Of a DNA stretch of 64,000 nucleotides, positions 34,571 to 44,272 are shown piece after piece. Numbering within the stretch: the first letter of the stretch is position 1; each line of letters starts with the position of its first letter. The position numbers and the translations under genes were made by a program. The notes beneath the pieces are model-generated. The model did no database searches. It was not told the origin of the DNA and saw nothing but the letters and a program-made list of their open reading frames with translations. The DNA comes from MPNP01 sp026709725 (lineage in GTDB: Bacteria > Pseudomonadota > Alphaproteobacteria > Rhodobacterales > Rhodobacteraceae), in the NCBI GenBank assembly GCA_965200805.1, contig OZ241384.1, positions 1,922,001 through 1,986,000 of the forward strand, read 5' to 3'.

Positions 34571-35920
34571 ATGATCCATTCCTTGCCCGGAAGCGTCACA
34601 TATCGTCGTATCCTGACAATTGCCGTTCCGATCATCTTCTCAAATGCTGCAGCACCGCTCCTCGGTGCTGCGGATACAGGCGTCGTTGGCCAGCTTGGCG
34701 ATGCCGTGCCGATCGGTGCCGTTGGCGTTGGCTCGGTGATCTTCAGCACGCTTTACGGGTTGTTTCTCTTCCTGCGGATGGGAACAAGTGGTCTGACCAG
34801 CCAGGCGCGGGGTCGGCAGGATGCCGATGAAGTTCAGGCGCTGTTCTTCCGCAGCACCCTGATGGGGCTTGCCGGGGGTGTCGTCCTCATTCTCCTGCAA
34901 TGGCCGATTGTTGCCGGGGCCCTGCTCCTTGTTCCCGCCTCCGGCGCTGTTGAAGACCTCGCCCGTCAGTATCTCATGATCCGGATCTATTCTGCACCCG
35001 CTGCAATCGCTGTCTTCGGTATGACGGGGTGGCTGATTGCCCAGGAGCGGACGGCATCAGTCCTCTTCCTGCAACTGTTTCTGAACGGCCTGAACATCCT
35101 GCTTGATCTTCTCTTTGTGCTTGTTCTTCACTGGGGAGTTCCGGGCGTTGCCGTTGCAACCGTAGTGGCTGAGTGGAGCGCGTTTGTGTTTGGTCTTGTC
35201 CTCTGCCGGACCGCCTTGCGGCCAGCGAAGTCACGACTCTGGTCCCGGGTGATGGATCGCATGCGGATCATGATCATGCTGCGGGTCAATCGTGATATCA
35301 TGATCCGAACTGTCTTGCTGACGCTGACAATGGTCAGTTTTGTCTTTTTTGCCGCGGGTCTGGGCGACACAACACTGGCCGCCAATCAGATTCTGCTACA
35401 GTTCATGTTTCTTGCCATTGCAGCGATTGACGGGTTTTCCTTTGCGGCAGAAGCTCTGGTCGGTCTTGCAATCGGATCGGGCAATCTTGCGGTCCTGCGG
35501 CAGATTGTTCGCCGTGTTGCAACTGGAGGCATCATTCTGGCACTGTTGATGACCGTGGTTATTCTTGCTTTTGGGCCGTGGTTCATTCATCTTATGACCA
35601 CGGCACCGGCTGTCCGCATTCTTGCCCGGGAGTATGTGATCTGGGTGGCTCTTGTCCCCGTTCTCGGGACTCCATCATGGATCCTTGACGGCATCTTCAT
35701 TGGCGCTGTTCGGGCCCGCGACATGCGAAACAGCATGATTGTCTCGTTTGCAGTGTACGCTCTGGCACTTGGTCTCGCGGTGCCCATTCTGCAAAACCAT
35801 GGTTTGTGGTTGGCCTGGATACTGATCCTGATCGCACGTGCGGTCACGCTTGGCCTGCGCTACCCCCGCATTGAAGCGACAGTCCGGGGATCATCGCCGG
35901 GAGCAAGTCCGGGCGAATGA
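34571..35920 (+). CDS. MATE-family efflux transporter (DinF-like)
   Basis: 449-residue inner-membrane exporter with twelve helices, driven by Na+ or H+. It begins MIHSLPGSVTYRRILTIAVP and has the family stretches SNAAAPLLGAADTGVVGQLG and FLRMGTSGLTSQARGRQDAD of the DinF subgroup. The second half repeats the fold with AANQILLQFMFLAIAAIDGF. It is divergent from the metal exporter and converges with the E1-like gene 9 bp downstream. Substrate unknown; typical ones are cationic drugs or toxic metabolites. Confidence 0.92.
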   Translation: MIHSLPGSVTYRRILTIAVPIIFSNAAAPLLGAADTGVVGQLGDAVPIGAVGVGSVIFSTLYGLFLFLRMGTSGLTSQARGRQDADEVQALFFRSTLMGLAGGVVLILLQWPIVAGALLLVPASGAVEDLARQYLMIRIYSAPAAIAVFGMTGWLIAQERTASVLFLQLFLNGLNILLDLLFVLVLHWGVPGVAVATVVAEWSAFVFGLVLCRTALRPAKSRLWSRVMDRMRIMIMLRVNRDIMIRTVLLTLTMVSFVFFAAGLGDTTLAANQILLQFMFLAIAAIDGFSFAAEALVGLAIGSGNLAVLRQIVRRVATGGIILALLMTVVILAFGPWFIHLMTTAPAVRILAREYVIWVALVPVLGTPSWILDGIFIGAVRARDMRNSMIVSFAVYALALGLAVPILQNHGLWLAWILILIARAVTLGLRYPRIEATVRGSSPGASPGE

Positions 35921-35928
35921 GCGCCTGA

Positions 35929-38310
35929 TCAGGAAACCAGCGAGAGCCGTTCCTCGGAGGTCTGCAGGGCACCAAGCGCCTGCTGCACGATGGAATCCCG
36001 ATTGATTCCAAAGTGCCTGTAGAGATCCCTGACTGAACCGGTCTGGCCGAAATGTTCCACACCGAGCGGAATGGTCCGATGGCCAGCAACGGACCCCAAC
36101 CATGAGAGAGTCCCGGGATGACCGTCAATGACCGTGAGCAGAACACAATGGGCCGGCAGTCGGGTCAGGATTGTCTCGACATGACTGCAGGCTGCGCGGT
36201 GGCCGCGAGCACGGTCACGCTGGGCGGCTGTCCAGCCGGCATTGAGCCTGTCGGCCGAGGTTACAGCCAGAACACCAATATCGCGCCGCCATTCAGCCAA
36301 TCGACCGACCGCCTCAATGGCTTCCTGGGCAACCACGCCCTGGTAGGCAAGCACCAGATCACAGTTTGGGCCGGGTTTCCGTAACCAGTAGGCCCCGTCG
36401 ATTGAGCCCCTGACGAAGTCATCACTGGTTCGGTGCTGCACCTGCTCAATCGGGTTGGTGCTCAGGCGGAGATAGACCGAACCACCTGTTTCGTCCCGGA
36501 GCCATGTTCGCTCATCAGGGTCACCCTCACCATCCCGCTGGAGATAGTCAAACGCCCATTCCATGATCACTGCCAATTCATCGGCAAAAGCCGGTTCAAA
36601 GGCTGCGAGTCCATCCTGTGCCATGCCGATGAGGGGTGTCCCGATTGACTGGTGTGCACCGCCCTCAGGTGCCAGCGTCACCCCCGATGGTGTTCCCACG
36701 ACAAGGAACCGCGCGTCCTGGTAACAGGCGTAGTTCAGGGCATCAAGGCCACGACAGACAAACGGGTCGTAGACTGTGCCGACGGGTATCAGGCGCTCAC
36801 CCCACAAGGCATGGGCAAGACCGGCTGCTCCAAGAAGCAGGAAGAGATTCATTTCGGCAATTCCCAGCTCGATATGCTGACCTGATGGTGCGAAATTCCA
36901 TTTCGCAGTGGAAGGAATACGGTGTTCGATGAAGGCATCCGGCAATGCGTGCCGGGCAAAGAGATTGCGCCGGTTGACCCATGAGCCAAGACTTGTTGTC
37001 CCGGTGACATCCGGTGATGTTGTCAGGATGCGATCAGCGAGTGTGCTTTCACCCTTTGCCAGTCTGTCAAGAATCTTGCCAAAGGCAGCCTGTGTCGAGA
37101 TAACCGGATCAGAGGGGGCCCGAATGTCCGGAACTGCAAGTCTCGGTGCGGTGTATCTGCGGTGCTCAGCGGCAAAGAATGGCACCCTGTCCAGGAATGC
37201 CTTCAGATCATCCGTGTCCTCAACGCCGCAGAAGCGATCCCATTCACGACCCACCGGGACTCCCATATGGTTTTGCCATTCCCTGAACTGGCCTGTGGTC
37301 ATCAACCCGCCATGGTTGTCCTTGTGACCGGCGATGGGTGTCCCCCAGCCCTTGATTGTGTAGGCCAGAAAACAGGTCGGGCGGTTATGATCGATGGCGG
37401 CAAAACTGTCCGCCATTGTCTGCACACAGTTGCCGCCCAGATTCTCCATCAGCTCTGCCAGCTCTGTATCATTGCGCCGGTCAAGCAGGGCGGAGATGTC
37501 ACCCTGGTCACCAAGATCGTTCATCAGGCGTGCGCGCCAGACGGCGCCACCCATATAGGTCAGGGCGGAATACTCCGCATTTGAGCACCGGTCGATCCAG
37601 TCTGAGAGTTTGTGGCCACCGGGTTCTGCAAAGGCCTCTTTTTGCAAGACGCCGTTCTTGATCCTGATTACATCCCAGCCAAATGTGTCGAAAATCCGCT
37701 CAATCCGCTCAAACAGGCCTTCGCGAACGATGCCATCCAGTGATTGCCGGTTGTAGTCAATGATCCACCAGCAGTTCCGCAGGTCATTCTTCCAGCCTTC
37801 CTGCAAGGCTTCATAAACATTGCCTTCGTCAAGTTCGGCGTCGCCAACCAGAGCAATCATGCGTCCGATCGGGATATCGTGACCCCATTTTTTGGCCTCC
37901 ATGAAATCCTGCACAAGGGAGGCAAGTGCAGTGATTCCAACACCAAGACCAACCGAGCCCGTTGAAAAATCAACATCATCCACATCCTTGGTACGGCTCG
38001 GATAGCTCTGGGCTCCACCATAACCGCGGAAATTCTCCAGATTCTCCCGGGACTGCCGCCCCATCAGGTACTGCATGACATGAAAAACCGGTGATGCGTG
38101 GGGCTTGACCGCCACACGATCTTCCGGGCGCAAGGCAGAAAAATAGAGTGCCGTCATGATCGAAATCATGGAGGCTGAACTCGCCTGATGTCCTCCAACC
38201 TTGATTTTCTCTGTCTTCGGGCGAAGATGGTTGGCATGATGAATCAGCCAGTGCGACAGCCAGAGAAGGCGCTGCTCAATCGTCTTCAGATGCCTCACGC
38301 GATCAGACAT
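35929..38310 (-). CDS. Transketolase-like thiamine-diphosphate enzyme (homodimeric E1/AceE-related)
   Basis: About 793 residues from ATG 38310, with GGAG upstream on the minus strand. The N-terminal ThDP domain contains KVGGHQASSASMISIMTALY and the cofactor motif GDAELDEGN.YEA, then WWIIDYNRQSLDG as in homodimeric pyruvate dehydrogenase E1. The middle domain has ARHALPDAFIEHRIPS and IELGIAEMNLFLLLGAAGLA. A C-terminal domain includes LAVTSADRLNAGWT. It is shorter than AceE (~885 residues) and has no lipoyl or E2 partner nearby. Such stand-alone ~790-residue proteins are usually annotated as transketolase; the 2-oxo acid or sugar substrate is uncertain. Confidence 0.85.
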   Translation of the reverse strand: MSDRVRHLKTIEQRLLWLSHWLIHHANHLRPKTEKIKVGGHQASSASMISIMTALYFSALRPEDRVAVKPHASPVFHVMQYLMGRQSRENLENFRGYGGAQSYPSRTKDVDDVDFSTGSVGLGVGITALASLVQDFMEAKKWGHDIPIGRMIALVGDAELDEGNVYEALQEGWKNDLRNCWWIIDYNRQSLDGIVREGLFERIERIFDTFGWDVIRIKNGVLQKEAFAEPGGHKLSDWIDRCSNAEYSALTYMGGAVWRARLMNDLGDQGDISALLDRRNDTELAELMENLGGNCVQTMADSFAAIDHNRPTCFLAYTIKGWGTPIAGHKDNHGGLMTTGQFREWQNHMGVPVGREWDRFCGVEDTDDLKAFLDRVPFFAAEHRRYTAPRLAVPDIRAPSDPVISTQAAFGKILDRLAKGESTLADRILTTSPDVTGTTSLGSWVNRRNLFARHALPDAFIEHRIPSTAKWNFAPSGQHIELGIAEMNLFLLLGAAGLAHALWGERLIPVGTVYDPFVCRGLDALNYACYQDARFLVVGTPSGVTLAPEGGAHQSIGTPLIGMAQDGLAAFEPAFADELAVIMEWAFDYLQRDGEGDPDERTWLRDETGGSVYLRLSTNPIEQVQHRTSDDFVRGSIDGAYWLRKPGPNCDLVLAYQGVVAQEAIEAVGRLAEWRRDIGVLAVTSADRLNAGWTAAQRDRARGHRAACSHVETILTRLPAHCVLLTVIDGHPGTLSWLGSVAGHRTIPLGVEHFGQTGSVRDLYRHFGINRDSIVQQALGALQTSEERLSLVS

Positions 38311-38706
38311 GCATACGGTCTCCGGATTCTTGAGATTCCGAACCGCTCCTGCGGTCACATTGGCCACAGTCAGATCGGGCAGGCCCGGATGCAGCAGTCA
38401 TCCCTGATTCATCGCGACCTGTCAAGCAGACGGGGCAGATCTTGGGCATCCTCGACCGGGGTTATCCAAACCGGCAAGGACAACCATGCATCATCTGTGA
38501 TCATGTCAGGGGATCAGGGTCCATGTTTCCAGAGTCCTGCGCCGGGAGGGATGGTTGACACGAAACGCTGAATCCTCTGCAGACAATCCAGTCCCAATGG
38601 ACCCTGTCCATTTCGTGGCCCCTGCGGCACACCCGGCAACATCAGCCTGAACACATCCGGACATCGCTCTGGCGCAGTCCGGCAGAACCAGACGCTGCCA
38701 GTTCTG
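38311..38706. other. Gene-poor stretch upstream of the E1-like gene
   Basis: About 400 bp without a supported gene. It should contain the promoter of the 38310 gene, but no convincing sigma70 site stands out. Confidence 0.45.
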
Positions 38707-38737
38707 TCTTCATGTGCTCCTCCGGGACGGCAACGTG
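38707..38737 (-). pseudogene. Start-region remnant of a coiled-coil family gene
   Basis: On the minus strand this stretch reads VAVPEEHMKT, nearly identical at DNA level to the start of the intact gene at 39070 (VAVPEERMKT, with the same CGGAGGAGC before ATG). Nothing recognisable follows. It marks a lost duplicate of the family. Confidence 0.45.
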
Positions 38738-38854
38738 TCAGGAATGAGCAACCCTGTCCAGATGCGCCTTGGCGAAATCGGGGAAACCCGATGCAGGCCC
38801 GATAACAGGGCATCACAACCATCTGTTCAGCTCTGGGAGAACCGCCAGCCCCGC

Positions 38855-39070
38855 TCAGGCCGTCACAAAGCCAAGGACCGTCAGACCGACGATGAACATG
38901 CCGACGGTGGTCAGGACAAGCCGCGTCTCGCGTTTTGCAGCATCTGCATCGCGCCTGGCGATGTCCTCCCGCAGGCCGGACAGCGTGGCGTTCATCCCCG
39001 TCTCGCGCTCCGCGATCCTCTCGGCCAGCCGGGCAATGTCGGTGCGATACTCTGCCTGCATTGTCTTCAT
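38855..39070 (-). CDS. Small coiled-coil, C-terminal membrane-anchored protein (dispersed paralogue)
   Basis: 71 residues from ATG 39070, preceded by a strong CGGAGGAGCGC. A charged helix (MKTMQAEYRTDIARLAERIA, then REDIARRDADAAKRETR) leads into a terminal membrane helix (LVLTTVGMFIVGLTVLGFVT) with one residue after it. In-frame codons before the ATG (VAVPEER) resemble the IAVLEER of array copy 3. The product therefore corresponds to an internal start of the longer paralogue. Its upstream region (39194-39272) matches that of the copy at 53529. Function unknown. Confidence 0.72.
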   Translation of the reverse strand: MKTMQAEYRTDIARLAERIAERETGMNATLSGLREDIARRDADAAKRETRLVLTTVGMFIVGLTVLGFVTA

Positions 39071-39193
39071 GCGCTCCTCCGGGACGGCGACATGCCGTGC
39101 GGGTTGCTGTGTGTCCGATGCGTTGTCAATGCGTATCTATGGGACCGGTGCCTGTCACAGGTCAAGATGTTTTCCCCAATTGGTGACCGAATT

Positions 39194-39272
39194 CCCGGAA
39201 TCCGCCACCGGAGCCCATCTCTCCGGGACTCCCGCCCCATCTGCCCACAAATCCTCCATCCGGGCCAGCCCG
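39194..39272. repeat. Dispersed repeat family C, copy 1 (upstream of a coiled-coil gene)
   Basis: Diverged match to 53601-53677 in the same orientation, for example CCGGAATCCGCC versus CCCGAATCCGCC and a shared end CCAGCCCG. Both copies lie about 70-120 bp upstream of a minus-strand coiled-coil gene, so leader and gene appear to move together. Confidence 0.55.
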
Positions 39273-39332
39273 TGGGGGTTTTCATGAATCGACGCCATGA
39301 CTGTTGCCGATTCATGAAAACCAGAAGTCGCC

Positions 39333-39409
39333 CACCCGGGTGAATGCAATGCGATACAGCACCGCTCCTCCCTTCATGGTGAAATTCGAAGACGAGGCCA
39401 TCACACCCC
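39333..39409. repeat. Dispersed repeat family D, copy 1
   Basis: Matches 47951-48026 in inverted orientation with scattered differences. One frame gives VNAMRYSTAPPF..FEDEAITP here and VNAMLYRTAHPL..FDGAAITP there, so it may be the relic of a coding segment. Confidence 0.5.
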
Positions 39410-40360
39410 ATGGCGGCCCCACGGCCGACATGCCGGCCTTTCTGACACCCCTGGTGTCCGTCCTGCCGGTGGGGGCATCACCATCCCCTGATGATGGATG
39501 GAGAGGTGCGGCCAGGCGGCCCTGATTGAGCTGTATCTCGATGACGGGGTCGGGGGAGAGGCGCCCCCCGCGTCCCCGGATCATAGCCCTGGCTGGGCAT
39601 GCATCCCAAATCGGAACAAGAGCCCAATCCGGTACAGGGAGATTGGGACCGCCGTCCCGCCACAGCGAATGATCTCGCAACTGCTTCGCCTCTGATGCGA
39701 TTGCGGCCCTTCACGCTCCCCTTGATGATCATTGGAGGTCCGGGATCTCTCACATCCCAGCCACTCTCTCCATTGGCCGGAAACGATTCGGCAGGCTGGT
39801 GGGGCCTGATGCCCGCGAGGATGATGTCGCGGTGCTGTGCGCAGGCTGACGTTCGGTGCATCCTCACGTCACGGGCACCACCTGCGGTGGCCCGGGCGAT
39901 GACGATTGAGACCCTCAAACTTCTCACCGGGGGTCTTGCCGGCTTTCCCCCTCAAGGTGCAAGCCTCCTCTTCCCCGGACAGGGAAGCTCTGGCAGGGTT
40001 TTGGTGTCCGCGCAGGCCAGGTGTTTGCAATCAGGGCACGGAAGAGCATCAGGATGCAGATGGCTGATGCGGCGCCGGGTCTGTTGCATTGAGAGGGTGG
40101 GGAGGGTTGGAGAGACGGGATCCCTTCCGGGTTTCTGTCTGCTCGACGGGCCGCATCAGGGCACCACACCGATAGAGTGTCAGCCGGATCGCGACACTTT
40201 TTCCAGCGATGTCTATTGGAATCTGACCCTGTGGAACGCATTTGTAGATTTCATGTTCATCGCGATAATGATTTCAAGCAACGGAACATCCAATGCCGGA
40301 CAGTGAATACGCTCAGATTGGCTTCATGACACATATTGCTTCCATGACACATCTGGCTGG
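39410..40360. other. Gene-poor stretch before the cation exchanger
   Basis: About 950 bp with overlapping open frames on both strands (the longest, 39599-40306 on +, has no ribosome site or family likeness). From 40200 the sequence is AT-richer and probably holds the exchanger's promoter. Two near-identical 17-bp direct repeats (GCTTCATGACACATATT type) lie at about 40320-40355. Confidence 0.45.
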
Positions 40361-41302
40361 ATGAACATTCTCTTCGCCATTATGGGTCTGGCATTGCTGC
40401 TTTTTGGTGGCAATCTTGTCGTTCGGGGTGCTCTTGGCCTCTCGCATCGTTTTGGGATTTCACCCCTGCTCGTTGGTATTGTTGTCATTGGCTTTGGCAC
40501 ATCCCTGCCTGAAGTCGCTGTCTGCATCCGGGCGGCGCTGGCAGGGTCGTCAGATCTGGCAACCGGCAATATCATTGGCAGCAATATCGCCAATACGCTT
40601 CTGATTCTGGGGCTCGCGGCACTGATTTACCCGGTTGCGTTGAATACCCGCAATCGGGGTCGGGACACCATCGCACTCGTCACGATAACCATGGCCTTTG
40701 CCTGGGTTGGTTTCAGCCAGGGACAGATTGACTGGTGGCATGGATTGATCATGATCATTCTGCTCCTCGGCTACATTGCCCTTGCTGCCAATCAAAGGTC
40801 CGAAGCGTTTGCTGTGGAGGGTGATGCCCCTGCCATCCAGGCCATTGGGGCCGGTATGATCACTCTCTTTCTCATTGTCGGCTTTGCTGCGATACTGGGC
40901 GGCTCCGAACTCCTTGTCAGCGGTTCGGTCGGTCTCGCTGAGCAACTGGGCATTCCCAATGAGATAATCGGTCTGACGGTGATCGCCATCGGGACTTCCC
41001 TGCCCGAGATGGCCACGACATTTACCGCCGCCTGGCAGCGCAACACACAACTCTGTTTCGGCAATGTTATCGGGAGCAATCTTTTCAACATTTCCGGTAT
41101 TGCCGGACTGACTGCCCTCGTCGCTCCGTTGCCCATTTCCGATGATTTGCTTGCCATAGATCTGCCAATCCTTGTGGCAACAACGCTTATGCTTTCTGTC
41201 ATGATGCTATGGGGCCGACCGATTGGTCGAATGACCGGTTTCCTGCTTGCGGCTGGCTATGCAGCCTTCATCGGAATGCGCGTACTATCAATCGTGCCAT
41301 GA
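40361..41302 (+). CDS. Na+/Ca2+-type cation exchanger (CaCA family, YrbG-like)
   Basis: 313-residue inner-membrane antiporter with about ten helices. The two inverted alpha-repeats are clear: IGFGTSLPEVAVCIRAALAG with ATGNIIGSNIANTLLILGLA in the first half, and IAIGTSLPEMATTFTAAWQR with FGNVIGSNLFNISGIAGLTA in the second. These hold the acidic residues that bind Ca2+ and Na+. ATG 40361 starts the first helix. It precedes NhaA and a Na+ channel within 4 kb, though not in one operon. Confidence 0.92.
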   Translation: MNILFAIMGLALLLFGGNLVVRGALGLSHRFGISPLLVGIVVIGFGTSLPEVAVCIRAALAGSSDLATGNIIGSNIANTLLILGLAALIYPVALNTRNRGRDTIALVTITMAFAWVGFSQGQIDWWHGLIMIILLLGYIALAANQRSEAFAVEGDAPAIQAIGAGMITLFLIVGFAAILGGSELLVSGSVGLAEQLGIPNEIIGLTVIAIGTSLPEMATTFTAAWQRNTQLCFGNVIGSNLFNISGIAGLTALVAPLPISDDLLAIDLPILVATTLMLSVMMLWGRPIGRMTGFLLAAGYAAFIGMRVLSIVP

Positions 41303-41311
41303 CAACTCTGG

Positions 41312-41581
41312 TTACGGAACGTCATGGGCCAGGGTCCGGAAATCGGATCTGATGGTGAAAGGAAGTGCGATTTCATGGAGCAGCGCGGTCACCCGGCGGG
41401 TGAGCTCCGCTCTTTTGTGAACGCACACGATCACGGATGCGGATTCAAGAATCTGTCGGGTATCGTGTCCGTTTCTGATCGCGGATGGGGAACTGTGTGC
41501 CGGGTTCAGTGCGTGGACAGGACGCCCCCGATAGTCCTCAAGCCGCAACCATCCAGAGCCCGTTGCAGACGATTTAATCAT
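41312..41581 (-). CDS. Hypothetical protein
   Basis: An 89-codon frame from ATG 41581, convergent with the exchanger, reading MIKSSATGSGWLRLEDYRGR at its start and ending RSDFRTLAHDVP. TTTTTGG stands before the ATG as a weak ribosome site. No family is recognised. The frame continues open upstream to 41788. It could be an unexpressed chance frame. Confidence 0.25.
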   Translation of the reverse strand: MIKSSATGSGWLRLEDYRGRPVHALNPAHSSPSAIRNGHDTRQILESASVIVCVHKRAELTRRVTALLHEIALPFTIRSDFRTLAHDVP

Positions 41582-41757
41582 CCAAAAATGACTTGTTGCG
41601 GCCCTGATCAGGTGGTTCTCCTGCCTGCAGCATTCCGGTTTGGCTTCCTCGTCAGCTATCGCAACAAAAAGTCGGGCCCAACCAGACTCTGCCTCTCGGG
41701 ATTCCTGCTGCCCAGTTTTGTCCAGACCGTCATCGACAACGTTATTGTGGGAACGCC

Positions 41758-42468
41758 ATGAACAGGATTTTCCCTGCTGTCCTGGCACTGCTGGTTGCAG
41801 CGACAGCTTCGTGCGCTCAGGATCTCCGTCCCGACATCGTTCGACTCGATCAGGATGGGATGACCATCATCACCACTACTCCCTATCCGGATCCGGCAGT
41901 CAGACATTTGGAAGCAGATAGGGTTACCCCGGCAGCCCGTGCAGTCGAGCTCTCCGCCATTGATGTGGTGGCTGGCAATCCCCGTTTTCTCTTCAACCCG
42001 ATCCGCGCTTTTGAATACTGGCCCGAATATCTCTACGAATATGAGTCTGTCGAAAACTCGGGCCTGTGCGACACATCCGATCCCCCGGCATTGCAGCAGG
42101 CGGTGGGCCCGGTTGCTGTTCTGCATGCACAGAATCCGGCGACAGCCCCCCAGTCGGATTCTGGAGGAGTCGGGAACGGTGAGGACATTGAAGACGCGGA
42201 ACCGGTATCGTATGCTGGTCTGGCACTTTTTACGGCTGGTACTGCGGACAGGCCATCGGTGTCCGCAGATCATACAGAGGACCTCTGTGGCTGGATGGAT
42301 CGGATAGGGAATTCCATGGCCGAGGACAGTCCCGGCTCCCTCTGCATCGCAACCTCCCGGGCCATTCCCGCACGAGACCTCGAATTTGTCAGGCGTGTCG
42401 AACTGAACATCAATCCTGGCCTGTACGATGACACGATTGCCGAGAACGGGATTCATCAGTTGCCGTGA
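41758..42468 (+). CDS. Secreted hypothetical protein
   Basis: 236 residues with a signal peptide (MNRIFPAVLALLVAATASC, cleavage near AQD) and no further membrane segment, so probably periplasmic or exported. A cysteine at the end of the signal (TASCAQD) is not in a good lipobox. Three further Cys could form disulfides (GLCDTSD, EDLCGWMD, SLCIATS). No family recognised. ATG 41758 follows GGGAACGCC. It stands alone and ends at a strong hairpin terminator. Confidence 0.7.
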   Translation: MNRIFPAVLALLVAATASCAQDLRPDIVRLDQDGMTIITTTPYPDPAVRHLEADRVTPAARAVELSAIDVVAGNPRFLFNPIRAFEYWPEYLYEYESVENSGLCDTSDPPALQQAVGPVAVLHAQNPATAPQSDSGGVGNGEDIEDAEPVSYAGLALFTAGTADRPSVSADHTEDLCGWMDRIGNSMAEDSPGSLCIATSRAIPARDLEFVRRVELNINPGLYDDTIAENGIHQLP

Positions 42469-42476
42469 TATCGGCC

Positions 42477-42495
42477 GCCCGCCCATCGGGCGGGC
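42477..42495 (+). terminator. Strong GC hairpin terminator
   Basis: GCCCGCCC (42477-42484) pairs perfectly with GGGCGGGC (42488-42495) around a 3-nt loop, 8 bp after the stop of the secreted-protein gene. No long U-tract follows. Confidence 0.6.
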
Positions 42496-42949
42496 AACGG
42501 CCATAGGCCTTCATGCCCGTTTCCGGTGACGGTCGCTGCCCGGTGCGGTGCCCACCGTTACGCGGAAACCCGACCGGATAATGTCCACGACATCAGGCAC
42601 CGGATCGATGGCGATGGATGTCATCGTGGCAGTCGAACTGTGTGACGCTTCCCGCGATCTCCAGGGCCCGTGCCATTCAACAGGACGCAATCGACTCCAT
42701 GATCTTGCCGTGCACACAGCCCGGGCCGTACCGTGGAAACCGGTCCACCCACCCGAGCGGTCGCGGAATCCACGGTCAGCATCACGGATTCTGCCGGATT
42801 CGTGCTGCCCGAAGACTGTTCAGCCCCTGAATCCAGGCGACTCCGGCAGTGCGCCCGGTCCATTGGTATCTATCCGGAGTTTACGATAAATCGCCCCTGA
42901 ACGACCGGTGCGGAATGATACCGGCTGGGAATTTTTTTGTGCGGAGAGG
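42496..42949. other. Gene-poor stretch before nhaA
   Basis: About 450 bp. Around 42679-42710 CAACAGGACGCAATCGACTCC repeats the sequence found upstream of the DUF4338-like fragments at 29921 and 56337 (inverted). No gene is supported. Confidence 0.45.
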
Positions 42950-44152
42950 ATGAGGGACGTGATTGAGCGATTGCAGACTCTGTTGAAACATGAGGCGGCG
43001 GGAGGTGTCCTGCTGATGCTGGCAGCTGTCCTTGCCCTGATCATGAACAATTCCCCTCTTGCCTTTCTGTATGACAAGCTGCTGGACATTCCCATTGTGG
43101 TCCAGGTTGGAGAGCTCTCGATCAAAAAGCCCATGCTGCTGTGGATCAATGACGGGTTGATGGCGATGTTCTTTTTGCTGGTCGGGCTGGAGATCAAGCG
43201 CGAATTGGTCCAGGGTAACCTGTCCTCTGCCCAACAGGCCATTCTGCCAGTCCTGGCGGCAATTGGCGGCATGCTTGTGCCGGCACTCATCTACATTGCC
43301 TTCAACTACAACGATCCGGAATCCATCCGGGGGTGGGCGATCCCTGCTGCGACAGATATTGCTTTTGCGGTGGGTATTCTCGCTCTGCTTGGAAGCCGGG
43401 TTCCCATCGGGCTGAAGATTTTTGTGCTTGCCCTGGCGGTGATCGATGATCTCGGTGCCATCATCATCATTGCGCTCTTCTACACCGCGGAGCTGTCGCT
43501 CTCGTCACTGGCAATCGCAGGAATCGGCACTGCCGCATTGCTGGCTCTGAATCTCAGCGGCGTGACCCGTATGCTTCCCTTCGTTCTGGTGGGGACCATA
43601 ATGTGGGTGGCAGTCCTCAAGTCGGGAGTCCACGCGACCCTGGCTGGCGTGATCATCGCTTTCTGTATTCCCCTGCGCACCGATGATGACAGCACAACAC
43701 CCCCCCTGATCAGGGCAGAACATGCCCTGCATGGGTTTGTCGCGCTGATGGTGATGCCGGTCTTCGCATTTGCCAATGCCGGAGTGAGTCTGGCTGGCAT
43801 TACCCTGAATGACTTCTTCTCACCGATTCCCCTTGGCATCGCTCTCGGTCTTCTGGTCGGAAAACAGATCGGGGTCTTTGGCTTCACCTGGGTTGGTGTG
43901 CGTCTTGGCCTCTGTCGTCTGCCGGAAGGTGTGGGCTGGCTTCAGATCTATGGGGGTTCAGCACTTGCCGGCATTGGCTTCACGATGAGTCTGTTTATCG
44001 GCACTCTCGCTTTTGCAGACCCTCAACAGCAGGAGTTTGTCCGTCTCGGTGTCCTGTCCGGTTCACTCATTTCGGGCATCATTGCGTATTCTGTCCTGCG
44101 GTGGATGACCGGGCCTGAAGCGGCTGAACCAAAACGGGCAAAAGAAGCCTGA
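42950..44152 (+). CDS. nhaA: Na+/H+ antiporter NhaA
   Basis: 400-residue inner-membrane antiporter exchanging 2 H+ for Na+. The start is MRDVIERLQTLLKHEAAGGV, and the conserved loop LLWINDGLMAMFFLLVGLEI follows. The paired aspartates of the ion site are in LALAVIDDLGAIIIIALFYT. The C-terminal part has LAGIGFTMSLFIGTLAF. GGAGAGG lies right before ATG 42950; GTG 42959 is possible. It protects against Na+ and alkaline stress and fits with the neighbouring Na+ channel and cation exchanger. Confidence 0.96.
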   Translation: MRDVIERLQTLLKHEAAGGVLLMLAAVLALIMNNSPLAFLYDKLLDIPIVVQVGELSIKKPMLLWINDGLMAMFFLLVGLEIKRELVQGNLSSAQQAILPVLAAIGGMLVPALIYIAFNYNDPESIRGWAIPAATDIAFAVGILALLGSRVPIGLKIFVLALAVIDDLGAIIIIALFYTAELSLSSLAIAGIGTAALLALNLSGVTRMLPFVLVGTIMWVAVLKSGVHATLAGVIIAFCIPLRTDDDSTTPPLIRAEHALHGFVALMVMPVFAFANAGVSLAGITLNDFFSPIPLGIALGLLVGKQIGVFGFTWVGVRLGLCRLPEGVGWLQIYGGSALAGIGFTMSLFIGTLAFADPQQQEFVRLGVLSGSLISGIIAYSVLRWMTGPEAAEPKRAKEA

Positions 44153-44272
44153 TGTGTGCCCATGATCCAGATGCCAGCGGAAATGGTCGGACGATACATC
44201 TTCGGCCTGATATTGTCTGTGTGTGTTGAAAAATGGTGATGAAAGGCGGGCCAGTCCGAAGATACTGAACTC

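Noticed and set aside
39599..40306. 235-codon + strand open frame
   Set aside because: No ribosome site or recognisable domain, and a comparable frame exists on the other strand.
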